Source: Hypoxylon rubiginosum
Lineage: Eukaryota > Ascomycota > Sordariomycetes > Xylariales > Hypoxylaceae
Assembly (NCBI GenBank): GCA_902806565.1
Contig: CADCXA010000010.1
Span: 248,001 to 312,000 of the forward strand
Length of the DNA: 64,000 nucleotides
Reading direction: 5' to 3'
The notes below the pieces were generated by a model. That model saw only the letters and a list, made by a program, of their open reading frames with translations. It was not told the DNA's origin and searched no databases. This document shows, piece by piece, positions 31,061-41,452 of this stretch. Each line of letters begins with the position of its first letter. Within the stretch, counting starts at the first letter, position 1. The position numbers and the translations under genes are program-made.

Positions 31061-32215
31061 TCTTAGGTGTGCTATATCATGATTCCGCGTCCACTCCAAC
31101 TAGGACTTCTGTATCTTGCGCGGGGCTCCTTCGCGGTTGGGAAGCTGTGTGCAGCGCAAGTGTGCTGCCCCTATCATTTGGACAAGTGCCCTCGCGGTAG
31201 GGGTTAGACTTCTGGTCGGCCTGTCATTATACGGGTGGCCGTGGGCTACCCCTTGAGGACAAGTAGCTGTTGAGTGTAGTGAAAGGAAATCCAAACGCTT
31301 GTTGGGTGAAGGGCTGTGTAGTGCTGAACCGCCGCCTGTGACAAGGGCTATTATATAGAGCTTGGAACTGGGTATTAAATTCAACTAATAATTCTCTTAG
31401 GTCCTAAGGTCCTTTCTATTCTTCTAATTTAAATAAGGCTTCCATCTTAGGCGCCGTCGCGCCTTGCTAGGCTGCAATACTGCAGCCCAATTCTCAATCA
31501 ACCTCTTATATCTTATATTGGCTTATTCTATTGCTCGGATCTAGGTAGTCCCTGCATATTCCTATTCATCGTATGGCTCGGAGTTTACCGGCGATCTCCT
31601 AGGTGCATATGACCGTGTGACACCGCACTTCTAGCTGGCCAGACGCTGTTTACCTGCTAATATAACGCTTAGGACACTAAACAAGCCTATTCGGGTGTGC
31701 CTCTGGATCCTGGGTCTGGCATATAGTCTCTCCAGTTCGTCCTTTTTCTGATCTCCGTGGAAGGAAACGGCTCATGGTAGGGTTCGCCATGGGTTTGCCA
31801 TAGATACCCATGGATTGCCCATGATGGTTTTTTTATAAGTAAAAACCTCATAGCTATAAATCTTAATGGAAAGAAATCTAAAAGTTTATCTGGGGGAATG
31901 TTCAAACCCCCCCCCCCCCCCCCCCCCAATGGGTGGTACCCCTCGCAGCCTGTGCTCGGAGCTTCAAATTTCTCCTCGTGCAACAACGCTTCCGAACTTG
32001 GACAAAGATTTCTATGCCTTTTGATTTATGTCATGACAACTAAGACTTCCTTGCTGGTGCTGCCTTGTAATAATTCTATTATTCTAAGTATTAAAAGCTT
32101 TGCTCGCCAACATGACTAGGTCTTCCTGCCCGATCCTGTTGTAGAGGATTGAATACCTAGGTAATGCCGGCTGTATTATAGTTGTTACTGGTCCGATAAG
32201 TGTCGACTGTTGACA
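31061..32215. other. No gene seen; poly-C tract
   Basis: Only weak frames. An uninterrupted run of 21 C lies at 31907-31927 in otherwise AT-rich DNA. The open minus-strand frame across it (31986-31687, with a run of Gly) is an artefact of the homopolymer. Confidence 0.4.
31907..31927. repeat. Homopolymer C, 21 nt
   Basis: Direct reading of the sequence. The exact length is prone to assembly error. Confidence 0.9.
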
Positions 32216-32345
32216 TTTTCACGAGGCCAACCGTGCGATAGGGAAACAGCTATGTTGTTGTGCGGAGAGCTATGAACCTAAGGGGCCACCAAGCTCCGGG
32301 TACATACGAGAGGCAAGGACAAAGAGCCTAGGGGCAAAGGGGGTC
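32216..32345 (+). repeat. Repeat B copy 2
   Basis: CACGAGGCCAACCGTGCGATAGG, then AGGCAAGGACAAAGAGCCTAGG, matching 9516-9640. Retroelement-like coding debris follows directly, which would fit repeat B being an LTR. Confidence 0.5.
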
Positions 32346-32399
32346 TATCGTATATCATATCTCCATCTCGTACTAACACACCCCACTCAGTTCAAAATC

Positions 32400-34320
32400 T
32401 AGTAAGCGATTTAGAAGAAGCACTTAGGGTTAGCGGGACTATACACGAGTGGACTGCCATGATCTACCGAACCGCGATTCGGGGTGAAACCCTAAAATAC
32501 CAAGAAATAACTGCACAACTGTGCGAATACACCTCTACGCATTCAATAATTACGAGACTACGAGCTGAGAAGGAACCGTTTCCTGCCCCTACAGCAGCAT
32601 CGACCCGGGGCAGGAGCTACATACACAGGCGGAGACAGGCAACATACAGGAAAGAAGTCAGGCACCATCCTCAGATTAAAGAGAGGTTTCAGAGGTTCCA
32701 GAGCTAGAAATACTAAACTCAATAGCTAGACTGAGCGTCCCCCAAACACCGTAGATACCTGTCGGAGATGGCATCTCTGAGACTGACTCAGGGCTTGAAT
32801 CAAGAGGTTTAGCCAGAAATAAAGAGCAGTATATCACCAAGTAAAACGTGATGCCTCCGGATGTTGAAATGATATGGCTCTAGCTTTTCGGCCTTCGACC
32901 CATTAGACGGGAGCTGGTGGTGTTGGCTAGGATGGCGAGTAGTGTTAGTCAAAGGCGGCTGGCGTTAGAACAAGGACTTCAGTGCCTATAAGGTACGTAT
33001 ACGAGTAGGTACCCCTTTTCTTGCCTAACAGTGTCATTATTTCCGTGACTTTTGGTTCTCTGCTATGACAGGAAAGACTAAGAAACCGTAGCCACCGCAC
33101 GAGGCGAGAGAGGTCTGAGAAACCAGGAGTCCAACTAGCCCTAGACTTTCACGTTTTTGATGAAAATTTTGAGGAACACCTACTCTGTTATCATATCCAT
33201 CACAGGTAACTAGATACTTATGATTTATGCGGGACTTCTATCTTGGATATGGTATTTCACAGACGATAGGAAAACTCCCGAGTTAAATTCACAACACTAG
33301 GTGAAGCCTAAGGATATAGAATATGATAATGAGGTAATCACCAGGAAATACGCCGTGAAGCTAAAGCTCTCAGAACTTAAGACACAGGGCTAAGACAGCG
33401 GCGTTGAGCGTTCGTTGGGTGTAATCAAGAAGACGCGCGAGTGGCAAGGATAGCCTCATATTACCGAGTTTCATATGGATAGAGATAAATAGCCCGCTCT
33501 GAACCATCTCCATCAATGAGGGCCTGGAATAACTTATATTCAGATTATCAGTGAATCCTTTTAGTCTTGAGATCCCCGAGGAAAGATTCCCCACTTGTCT
33601 TGCAAAAGGGGGGTTTCCTATATATAGACTTTCGGAGTCCTCAGACATCTGGATTAATACATAATCCGTATGAAAATCACCAAGCCTTTATTTATATCGA
33701 AACCGAGGGCTAAGACTCTGATAATATAACTCATGATCAATACGAAGAGATAGCCAACCTATCTACGTACGAAGAACACGGTAAGGCTAGTGGAAGGGTG
33801 AGCGAGAACGTGGTGAACTCATGCGTACCGTACATGGAACGTAAAAACTCGACTTCGAAGAAGCTCGGGAGAAACCCCGTATAGCAGCTTACTTTATACT
33901 GCTTTTCCGCTGCTTGCTTTGCTATTTTCTGCAACTACCAGAAACGCTATTCCGGTAGTTGTTATGGCTGCGAGAACTGCACTGAAGCAGGTCAAGGGTG
34001 TCACTTAGACCTCCGGAGTCATAGACCGCGCTAGTAGCTAATAAGCCACACTTGATGCAGGACACCTAAGCGCCGCGGCGAGATCAGTGCATAGAGACCT
34101 GGTAGGCAAGGCGCGAGTCACCCCAATAACCCGTCATCCGAATCACCCCCACGATGAAGATAAAACAAATAGAATTGGCCCTAGGTTGTGGGATCTAGAA
34201 TGGCGCAAACAGCTCAAGAAAAAATACATAGGGGAGATCTACCTTTTCTACCTAAAGCTCACAAGAAGTTCTAGACCTATGAAATCGGCCCTGGAGTTAG
34301 AGCAACCGAGAAGCTAGCCA
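32400..34320 (+). mobile_element. Probable retroelement internal debris
   Basis: Plus-strand degraded coding stretches run from VSDLEEALRVSGTIHEWTAM (about 32399-32460) through a basic segment (RSYIHRRRQATYRKEVRHH, about 32611-32667) to NKEQYITK (about 32820). Further pieces are at about 34087-34315 (RLWDLEWRKQLKKKYIGEIY). Charge pattern and position after repeat B suggest a gag-like region, but no protease, RT or integrase motif was recognised. Low confidence. Confidence 0.3.
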
Positions 34321-35879
34321 CAGGCAGATAAGCTCCTGGGTTGATTTGGTAAACAGAAAGCTGGTAGGAAACAGATACGGGACTGCATGTAAAGTGCACG
34401 CCACCACACGCACCATGGCTTCATAATGTGGTGGATGATAAAGCAGGGCACGAACCTCGTGTGATGCCGTGCTGTGGATTAAGGTGCGTGTATACCGGTG
34501 TCTTATGGGTGTGGTTGATTGCAGCTCTGGAGGTCGGTTCCTTGCTTTTGCATAAGTTCGTCTATAGTGACTGTAGTGCCTCCTGCTACAGCGTCTGGCC
34601 GCGGCGTTTATACCTCTTATTCATTCTCAAGGGCTTGGTAAGCATGGACGTGTGTAGTCAACTCGCTCCTTCTAGGTCGGTCGTAGATCCGTGGGGGGTC
34701 CGTCGATGAATTAGCCTGTATCATCGTATCTGTCTGCTCGGCCCCCCCGGCAGGCCTGTTCCTCTTGTTGGGCCTGGCCTTTGAGTGTCTAGGGGACCCT
34801 ATTGTCTGTCGGAGTGTTGAGCGTGTATAGGATCGGTAGCCACGTTGATGCTAGCGTCGTCTATCCTCGTACGCAGTGCCCAAATAACCACACCTAAATA
34901 ACTGTGGTGTCACTATTTGCTATAATACACCCACCATACGGAGACCCTTTGGTGTGATGACTGGTTGCTTGCAACTCTGACTCCGGGTATATACAAGAGG
35001 CCAGGACAAACGGGTCTGTCTCGTACGAACAACTTGTAACCCTACTCGGGTGGTAAGGGCTAAGATCCTTGACACGATCTAGGCTGGCTGTGGAGATATG
35101 ATACGCCCGAGCCTCAAGTACAAATTTCGGTACCTTACGTACGTATTTACCCTAGGTGGCTTTGTGAAACACACCCGTTTCCGCATCAAATAATACCTCT
35201 CGAGGCTGTAAGCAAGGGAGGAAATCCATGGATCTATCCTATACCGAAAATGTGTGCTCCTAGTGGGTACTTATTATGTATGTGATTTAACTCACAATCT
35301 TAGCGAGTGTATCGTGAATGCGTCATGAGGGGGAGGGGGGGCTGGGGCAAACCTGCAGGGGACACCATGACTGAACATCAAAACGTTACCGACTACATAC
35401 CTATTATCTTGCTCAACGGGAAGTGGAGCTAGCTACCTCTTACCTACGTACGAAACTAAGTGTGCAAACGATGCTTCAAGTGTCATTATGGGATGTTCAG
35501 AGATCCTACCGGCATGCCGGAAGCGAGGTCTTCACGTATGTCAAGTCCTCGGTCACATTAAGGATCAGAGCAAAGCCTCATGTCATTATGTGTTTGCCGT
35601 TAGCGAGACGGTAGCTGATAACTTCCCCTTCAACGGCAAGAATAGGACAATGCAAACCATGTGCAGCCAACTGCATCCGGTTCATTACCTGATACCAGAC
35701 AGAGTACCTTATATATTGGTGACTCTACATCTTTAACTTCTACTGCTTCCTGGAAAACCTCTATCATAGTCTAAGTTTGCCTACTGGTACGCTCATATCT
35801 ATTTCCTTGCTAAAATAGCACTGCACAATCTCAGAACCATCACAGAACCATCATAAGTTCAGCATACTGCGACTTTACC
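34321..35879. other. No supported gene
   Basis: Short frames only. Repeat B-like sequence (GGGTATATACAAGAGGCCAGGACAAA) is at about 34984-35010, and a G-rich run at 35329-35341. A stretch at 35460-35600 shows Cys/His residues on the plus strand (CKRCFKCHYG) but the frame is not maintained. Confidence 0.35.
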
Positions 35880-36927
35880 ATGAGTTTCTCATTTGTCCAC
35901 GATTCAGAACACGTCGGAATCCTTGTGCTGTTTATTGTAGCAACAGCACTGGTTTCTATATTGGTAACTGTTCTCCGCTTCAATACTACCGGTCGCTCTG
36001 GAGGCCGCTGTGCATTCGCAGCCTTGATTATGGACTTGGTATACATCTCGCTTTGTATTATTCGTATGTACTTCGAAACTTTTACTTATTATCTAATGGG
36101 CTGTTATTTCTCACGTATATTCTACAGTTTTGAACTAGCTGCGTGACTCGTCCTTCGGCCGCGGGGAAGGGGAGGGGGTTACTGTCGCGAACTTCCTTTT
36201 CGCCACAGATGGTCGGAGGGTGCGGGGCGGTTTTGGGTATCTGAATGAAATAAGGAGAAGTTGATTGCGTGATTAGTCTAGCCCTCTACTTATTCAGGTG
36301 CCATCCTATCAGCAAAGATTGGGATACCTTGCAGCCTAGCACATGTATTAATTACTTATCCTTTGTCGAGACTCCTAACTCCGTCGTCGATATTGCTTTA
36401 GCGATTCTTGCAGTATTTATGTTCCAAAAACTTGGCATGGATCGATCGGCGAAATGGAAATTGGGGATTATGCTCACGCTAGGAAGCCTGTGAGTCCTAC
36501 ACCATTGTCTTTCCTTCCTCTGAGATGCCAATCTGACAGGTTGATACTGTAATATGGTTGGGATCATTGGGTTCGTCAAGACTGGTATCGCTTATATGGA
36601 GGGTGAGGGTAAGAGTGACTGACCCTATATCAACAAGAGGAGCTAATACGTGGTCTAGGGGGTGCCAACAGTGTGATCATATTTACTATCGTGCAGACGT
36701 TAATCAGTACTATATGTTACTGTGTGTCGGCCCACGGATCTCTTCTAGCTTGCCAAGCTTTCTTCAACGACCTTGTTTCTCAACCAAGGTTTTTGTATAG
36801 AAGCTTCAGAGCAATTCAGTTCGAACTTCTCCAGAAATTATCTGTTCCTTCACCTGCGCAAAGAGTATCACAAGGGGTTAATCATTACGATACTGTGTAC
36901 CTAGATGAGAGACCAGCTTTTCCTTGA
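35880..36927 (+). pseudogene. Fungal rhodopsin-domain (PTH11/SAT4-like) membrane protein, interrupted
   Basis: Integral membrane protein of the large fungal seven-helix rhodopsin-domain family. The N-terminal part (35880-36128) has two hydrophobic helices (GILVLFIVATALVSILVTV; AALIMDLVYISLCIIRMYF) and YFSRIFYSFE. The sequence is then interrupted by repeat A (36131-36275). It resumes at about 36270 with SLALYLFRCHPISKDWDT, the family's conserved Cys-Pro-Trp block, and the helix VVDIALAILAVFMFQKLGM. Probable introns follow (GTGAGT at 36490; GTGAGGG...TCTAG at about 36599-36658). A last block (ANSVIIFTIVQTLISTICYCVSAHGS) continues to a TGA at 36925-36927. The helices between the second and the CHPISK block are missing, so the product cannot be a complete receptor-like protein. 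The repeat A insertion or replacement is the visible lesion. Confidence 0.65.
36131..36275 (+). repeat. Repeat A copy 3, inside the rhodopsin-domain gene
   Basis: AACTAGCTGCGTGACTCGTCC, GGCCGCGGGG, then TTCGCCACAG, GTGCGGGGCGG and AGGAGAAGTTGATTGCGTG. The order is the same as at 17012-17365 but with internal deletion. The TGTCAG start is lacking. Confidence 0.7.
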
Positions 36928-37956
36928 CGGGTCCGGAGAACGGAGCGAGACGTTGAATAAGATATCCGAACTCCGGAGGTCCTGCTTTCCCAGCTCTCCC
37001 TGAGCAAGCGAGTTGGTCGTCTTACTCTGTAGGCCTTTGAAAGGCATGTATATTAGGTTAAATATCTCCTTCAGTTATTCCTTATAGCAGTAGTCAATTT
37101 AAGTTAATAGCTGTCACAAAGCCAACCGTGCGATAAGGCTAGTGAGCCTTCCTCCTATCCTATCTCCCATCTCCCAACAGGCCACAGCATGTTGTCCGTC
37201 TCTAGGCCGTGGTGCCGCGTGCTCTCGTAGACGCGCTTGCTTAAGTATATACAGAAGGGCTCGGCGCCGCTAAGGCAGTTAGTAGCGGTGCCCACAGCCT
37301 TAGGTTTGAGACTCTTGAGGAAGCACTTCAGGGACCCCGAGGTCGTGATCTCGGAGGGTAGGTGTGAGGGCTTGGATTTGACTGGAACTGAGGCGAGCAT
37401 AATAGCTGGAAGATGATGTCGATGTCGTGGCAGCTCTTGGTCAGCAGTTAAAGTGCCAGAACCCCACTAGCTTAGACGGAGAAGACCCTCGTGTCTTAAA
37501 GCAGCACCATTTCCAGGTGCATGGCTACGCAGTTGGCCAGTGTCGTGACCAGCGACTCCTCGAGCGGCGCCAGTGCGGCCACGAATTTCCGCCAGTCAGC
37601 AAAACTAGAGCACTCAGGGGTAGGTGTTTAGTGTAGGACCAGATGAAGGTGCGCACGTACTCGTCGCGCTTATAGGCTTCGCGATCGTAGACAGCCGTCA
37701 CAACGTTGTTGCTTGACTGTAGCTTGCACCGGCCGTACACCCAGCCCTGTGGCTTACCCCTACTATATTAATTCTAAGAGTAATACAATCGATGTTTATA
37801 TCAATAAAGAGTTGTAATTTATGCGAAACCAATTATTTTGGTTATAAGTTCGTCTAATTAATATTTACCTATGTAAGTGTTCGCAGATGAAAATACCAGT
37901 TTCACGCGCTGTACGTTTTGGAATTAGTGCTTACCTACCCTGCATAGGCAGTAACC
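36928..37956. other. Decayed coding debris and repeat B copy
   Basis: Repeat B start (TGTCACAAAGCCAACCGTGCGATAAG) at 37112-37137. On the minus strand, 37740-37155 shows broken protein-like blocks (KRDEYVRTFIWSYTK; CFLKSLKPKAVGTATNCLSGAEPFC; RVYESTRHHGLETDNMLW) in different frames. No family recognised. Confidence 0.35.
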
Positions 37957-40900
37957 TGAGAGTCTGGCCACCCGGTTTTTGCCTCCTGCTGCAGTCATTC
38001 TTTCACTGGTAACCAACCATTTTAGCTCCTTGCTCCGGGTTCCCCTCTTTTCTACACCTAGGTACAGTCGTGCTCCTACATAGTTGCCCGTGGTTTTTCA
38101 GGTCGCTACCTAGGACCTAGGTAACAATTCCCATACGAGCCTCACTGTTCCGGTTACATTATCAATCCCTTGCACTGCTCCACTTTTATCAAATCCTAAA
38201 ATGTGTATTGGCTAGCTCTGGCCCTCGTAGGTCATTTTAAAGTATTCTAGCAATGCGTCGACGTCCTCCGAACATATCTGTTGTTAGCTACGCGAAAACC
38301 GGCTGGTGTTTTTCTCACCACCCTACATATCACCTCTAGAAGCAGGCTGCCACGTATGAATTTTTTTTAGGAGCCTAAAGATCTCTACAGCAAACTTTTC
38401 ACCATGCCTCCAGTTACTAGGAAAATATGCAGTTCGCGCCATTCGAAACCACATCTTCAATCCAGAGCACAACTGTCGATGGTTTCCACAGCGCACTTGA
38501 ACTCTAGCATTCGAGAGAGCATAGGTATGTGTTCTGTCCCTGCTACAGCTATGAAAATGCCTCTTCTCATCGTTGCAGAATTTTCTGGAACCGCGACTTC
38601 CTCGGGACGGGGAAAGCGTCTGTCTCGTGGTCGACCACGCAGTCCGGTGGACAAGATCAATCTTGTTTCTGCAAAGAGACAGGAGGTGATCGACTTGGTC
38701 TCTATTAAGAGATCACGAAGTCCACTGGACGAAGTCAGTCTGAGGAAGATCGATCCGCTCCCCATCGACGGACCACGTAGTCCAGTGAGCGGAGCCAACC
38801 TCTCTTCCGTGGAGATACCTGAGGAGATCGATTCGGCTTCTACCAAGAGATCACGCAGCCCAGTGGACAAGGTCAACCCACCTTTTGCGAAGAGATCTCG
38901 GTTCAATAAGTCGGCTGAGATACCCCAATTTCTGGAGTCCGGGAAGCCACCTAAGGTATGAGCAACTTACTACGCAGGACAGAAGTTCCATATTGAATAC
39001 TAATCAACACTGATGGGTGTAGACTATACTACAGCAACCAGCACCGACTCAATTGACCAGGTCAGCGACCTCGTCTTCAGACGCGTCCGACGTCTTCTCA
39101 CAAGCAGCCTCCCAGGCTAGTTCCATATCAACGGGTTTTCCACCCAGGCAGCCGTCCTTGCTCTCTGCTCGGGTAGATGAAAGAGGACTGGACTGGGACA
39201 CGGACTCCATATATTCATCGATCGATTCGGAAGACGACATACAGTCCGATTCGTCGTTTGATGACATGACTGACAATCTAATGGTTAAAAGGGCGGCTTC
39301 TCGCCAACAGTACCAGAGGTTAGCAGCCGAGGAGGACTTTCGTAGTAATAGGCTGGAGGGGAACAACATTCGTTTCGTCGACAAGCGTCTCGGCATCGAT
39401 ACTCACGAAGCTCCGGCTGTAGTCCTTACTACCGTCAATGTCATCAAGCAGCACAAGGGCTACCCAGCCCCTCCAAAAGAGGAACTCGCCAGGATGAGGG
39501 CCACTAGATTTGGGGATACGAAAGATACGTACTGTCAGGCTTTGCCTCCAGAGCATCTAAAGTTTGTCGATGAAAAGGGGTTCTGCGATGGCACAGAACT
39601 GTTGAACTTAAAGGGTGATAAAATGACGGGGTTGCAGGGAGACAACGGCGAAGAGGTCGACAACGAAGAGGTCGGAGAGTTCCCCACTTACGATGATATG
39701 GAGATGGAACCATATAAGGACGAAGGGGTAGGCATGGGAGAGGCAGTTCAGGAGTCTCTCGTGAAGTTCGCATTTGAAAGGGGAATCTTCCAACTGGCCA
39801 CAGGTTATGCCCAGAGCACAATCATGGAGCTCAGCGACACTCCTATCTCCGGCAACGCCGTTCCTGGGTCGAAGTTATCGGGGCAAACTAAAACCAAAGA
39901 AATTCCTATCCCAGTACCTGATACTCTTCATGGTATCCCTCGGGGTATGTTTTCCGATGCCATTGACCGTGACGAACGTCTGGAAGGGAAGGCCAACAGT
40001 CAAGTTATGTACCCTGTCATGGCTTCTGAATACAAGAGCGGCGGCAACAAACCTGCCTACCCTCTTTGGGTAGCAGAGAACCAACTCATCATATCCTTGG
40101 TGATGTGCTCGAATTTGGTGGGGAAGTTGAATGATCGAATTGATGCGCTTTCAGGCTCCGGGGTTAAACTCAACACCACTGCATTTGGCCTTGTCTCAGA
40201 CGGCGCGGATGCGCGACTCTTCGTATCGTGGCGAGAGAAGAATAATGAGATCCCGAGTTTTCATATTCGTTACGTCGAGGTGTTTCACTTGGTGGATCCA
40301 AAACAGTACTTGAAGCTGCGCATGTACATCCTGAACATCTTTCAGTGGGCCAGAGGAAGAAAGTCCACGTTAGAGAGTGTCGCTCTTGCTATCACTCGAT
40401 TTGGCAATATGGCTCCCAGTGCGGCCCCGCCTGGAGGTTCGGCGTCACCCTCACGGACACCCAACCGTCGGATAACTAACCGTGGATCTTCGCGGAAAGC
40501 CCAAGTGTCGAATGTCGCGGGTTCGCCACTTCGCAATCAGGTTCCCAGAGGTAAAGGATCCAAGGTGGCTGTAGATCCAGCATCTCAGTCTCCACGCCCA
40601 GATACGCAACCTGGCCCGTCATCTTGCAAAATTAGTAAATCAATGAGTCGGGTTCCTACTCCAATTCGGGCCTTCATGAATGCAGTATCACGGTCGTCAA
40701 CACCTTCAGTGGCTAGAGGTGGACCAAGTCACCAGCCATCTCCTCAGCGGCTACCCCTACCTTCCACCGGTGAAAGTTCAGCATCTCAGACAGTAGGGAA
40801 ACGCGGCGCTCCGAAGCGGACCAAGGCGCCCATAGTACCCAAGCTACATAATACTAGAGCTTCCTCGAAAGAGTAGAATCCTTCCCTATGTCGGGTACTA

Positions 40901-41042
40901 CGATGGCATTGTGGACCCCTACTACTGAGTTATTATAGTCACTCTTTTATATGGCTTGCGGGAACACCCAGATAGGAGGAAGAAACCTTGGGCATATACG
41001 AGGTGTTATAGGGAAATATCAGGTTTTTATTCATCGTTATCG
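37957..41042 (+). repeat. Segmental duplication, copy 1 (contains gene P1)
   Basis: Starts with GAGTCTGGCCACCCGGTTTT at about 37960 and extends past the 3' end of the gene. The promoter region, exon-intron layout and 3' flank (CATATACGAGGTGTTATAGG near 40994) all have counterparts in 44375-47290. The duplication is direct and moderately diverged. Confidence 0.8.
38404..40876 (+). CDS. PD-(D/E)XK nuclease-like domain protein P1, three exons
   Basis: Fungal protein of unknown role. Exons 38404-38524, 38579-38955 and 39023-40876 join in frame (783 aa), with introns GTATGT...TTGCAG and GTATGAG...GTGTAG. The N-terminal 165 residues hold four to five SR/SP-type repeats (RPRSPVDK, KRSRSPLDE, KRSRSPVDK) with nuclear-localisation character. 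After an acidic Ser-rich linker the central domain has VPD (P465-D466), ASEYKSGGN (E502-x-K504) and WVAENQ (Q520), the order PD...E-x-K...Q of PD-(D/E)XK folds. It then has TAFGLVSDGADARLFVSW and LRMYILNIFQWARG. The C-terminal 190 residues are Ser/Pro/Arg-rich and disordered. Both introns and all catalytic-type residues are intact. Homologous to the gene at 44784-47109 and, more distantly, to 41453-43822. Nuclease activity is inference. Confidence 0.7.
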
Positions 41043-41452
41043 CTATCTAGGTGTAGAAGGAGATTCTTTGATTAGGGGATAGTTAGACGTCGAATTTGGT
41101 ACACATAGATGACGGCTCGAATGGTGCCTGAGTTTACGAGGGTTATTGTGCACCGCCCGGGCCAGTGCCTCACGTATCCAGATCTCTAAAAATTGTGATG
41201 GGCATGTTGACAAGCTTGGGAGAACAAAGGTGATATTCAAAGTACCGGCGATTAGCCGGGACTTTAGTCTAGACAAGGACTATCAACAAAGGGAAGAATG
41301 CGATCCCCACTGGGAACGGTTCCTTTCCTACTATGAATACAGGAGACGTAAGACATCTCATCTTAAAGTCGTCAGTTTTTCAATCCCCTCTACATCTTCG
41401 TCGAAGAGTTTCTTCTTGCTGGAAAATCGGCCGCGCCCATCCCGACTTTACG
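41043..41452. other. Intergenic between convergent genes, no gene seen
   Basis: Spacer between P1 (plus) and P3 (minus). A plus-strand open frame at 41146-41520 overlaps the P3 end but shows no motif and is treated as chance. Confidence 0.4.

Noticed and set aside
31687..31986. Minus-strand frame with a Gly run
   Set aside because: The Gly run is the translated poly-C tract; no other protein-like content.
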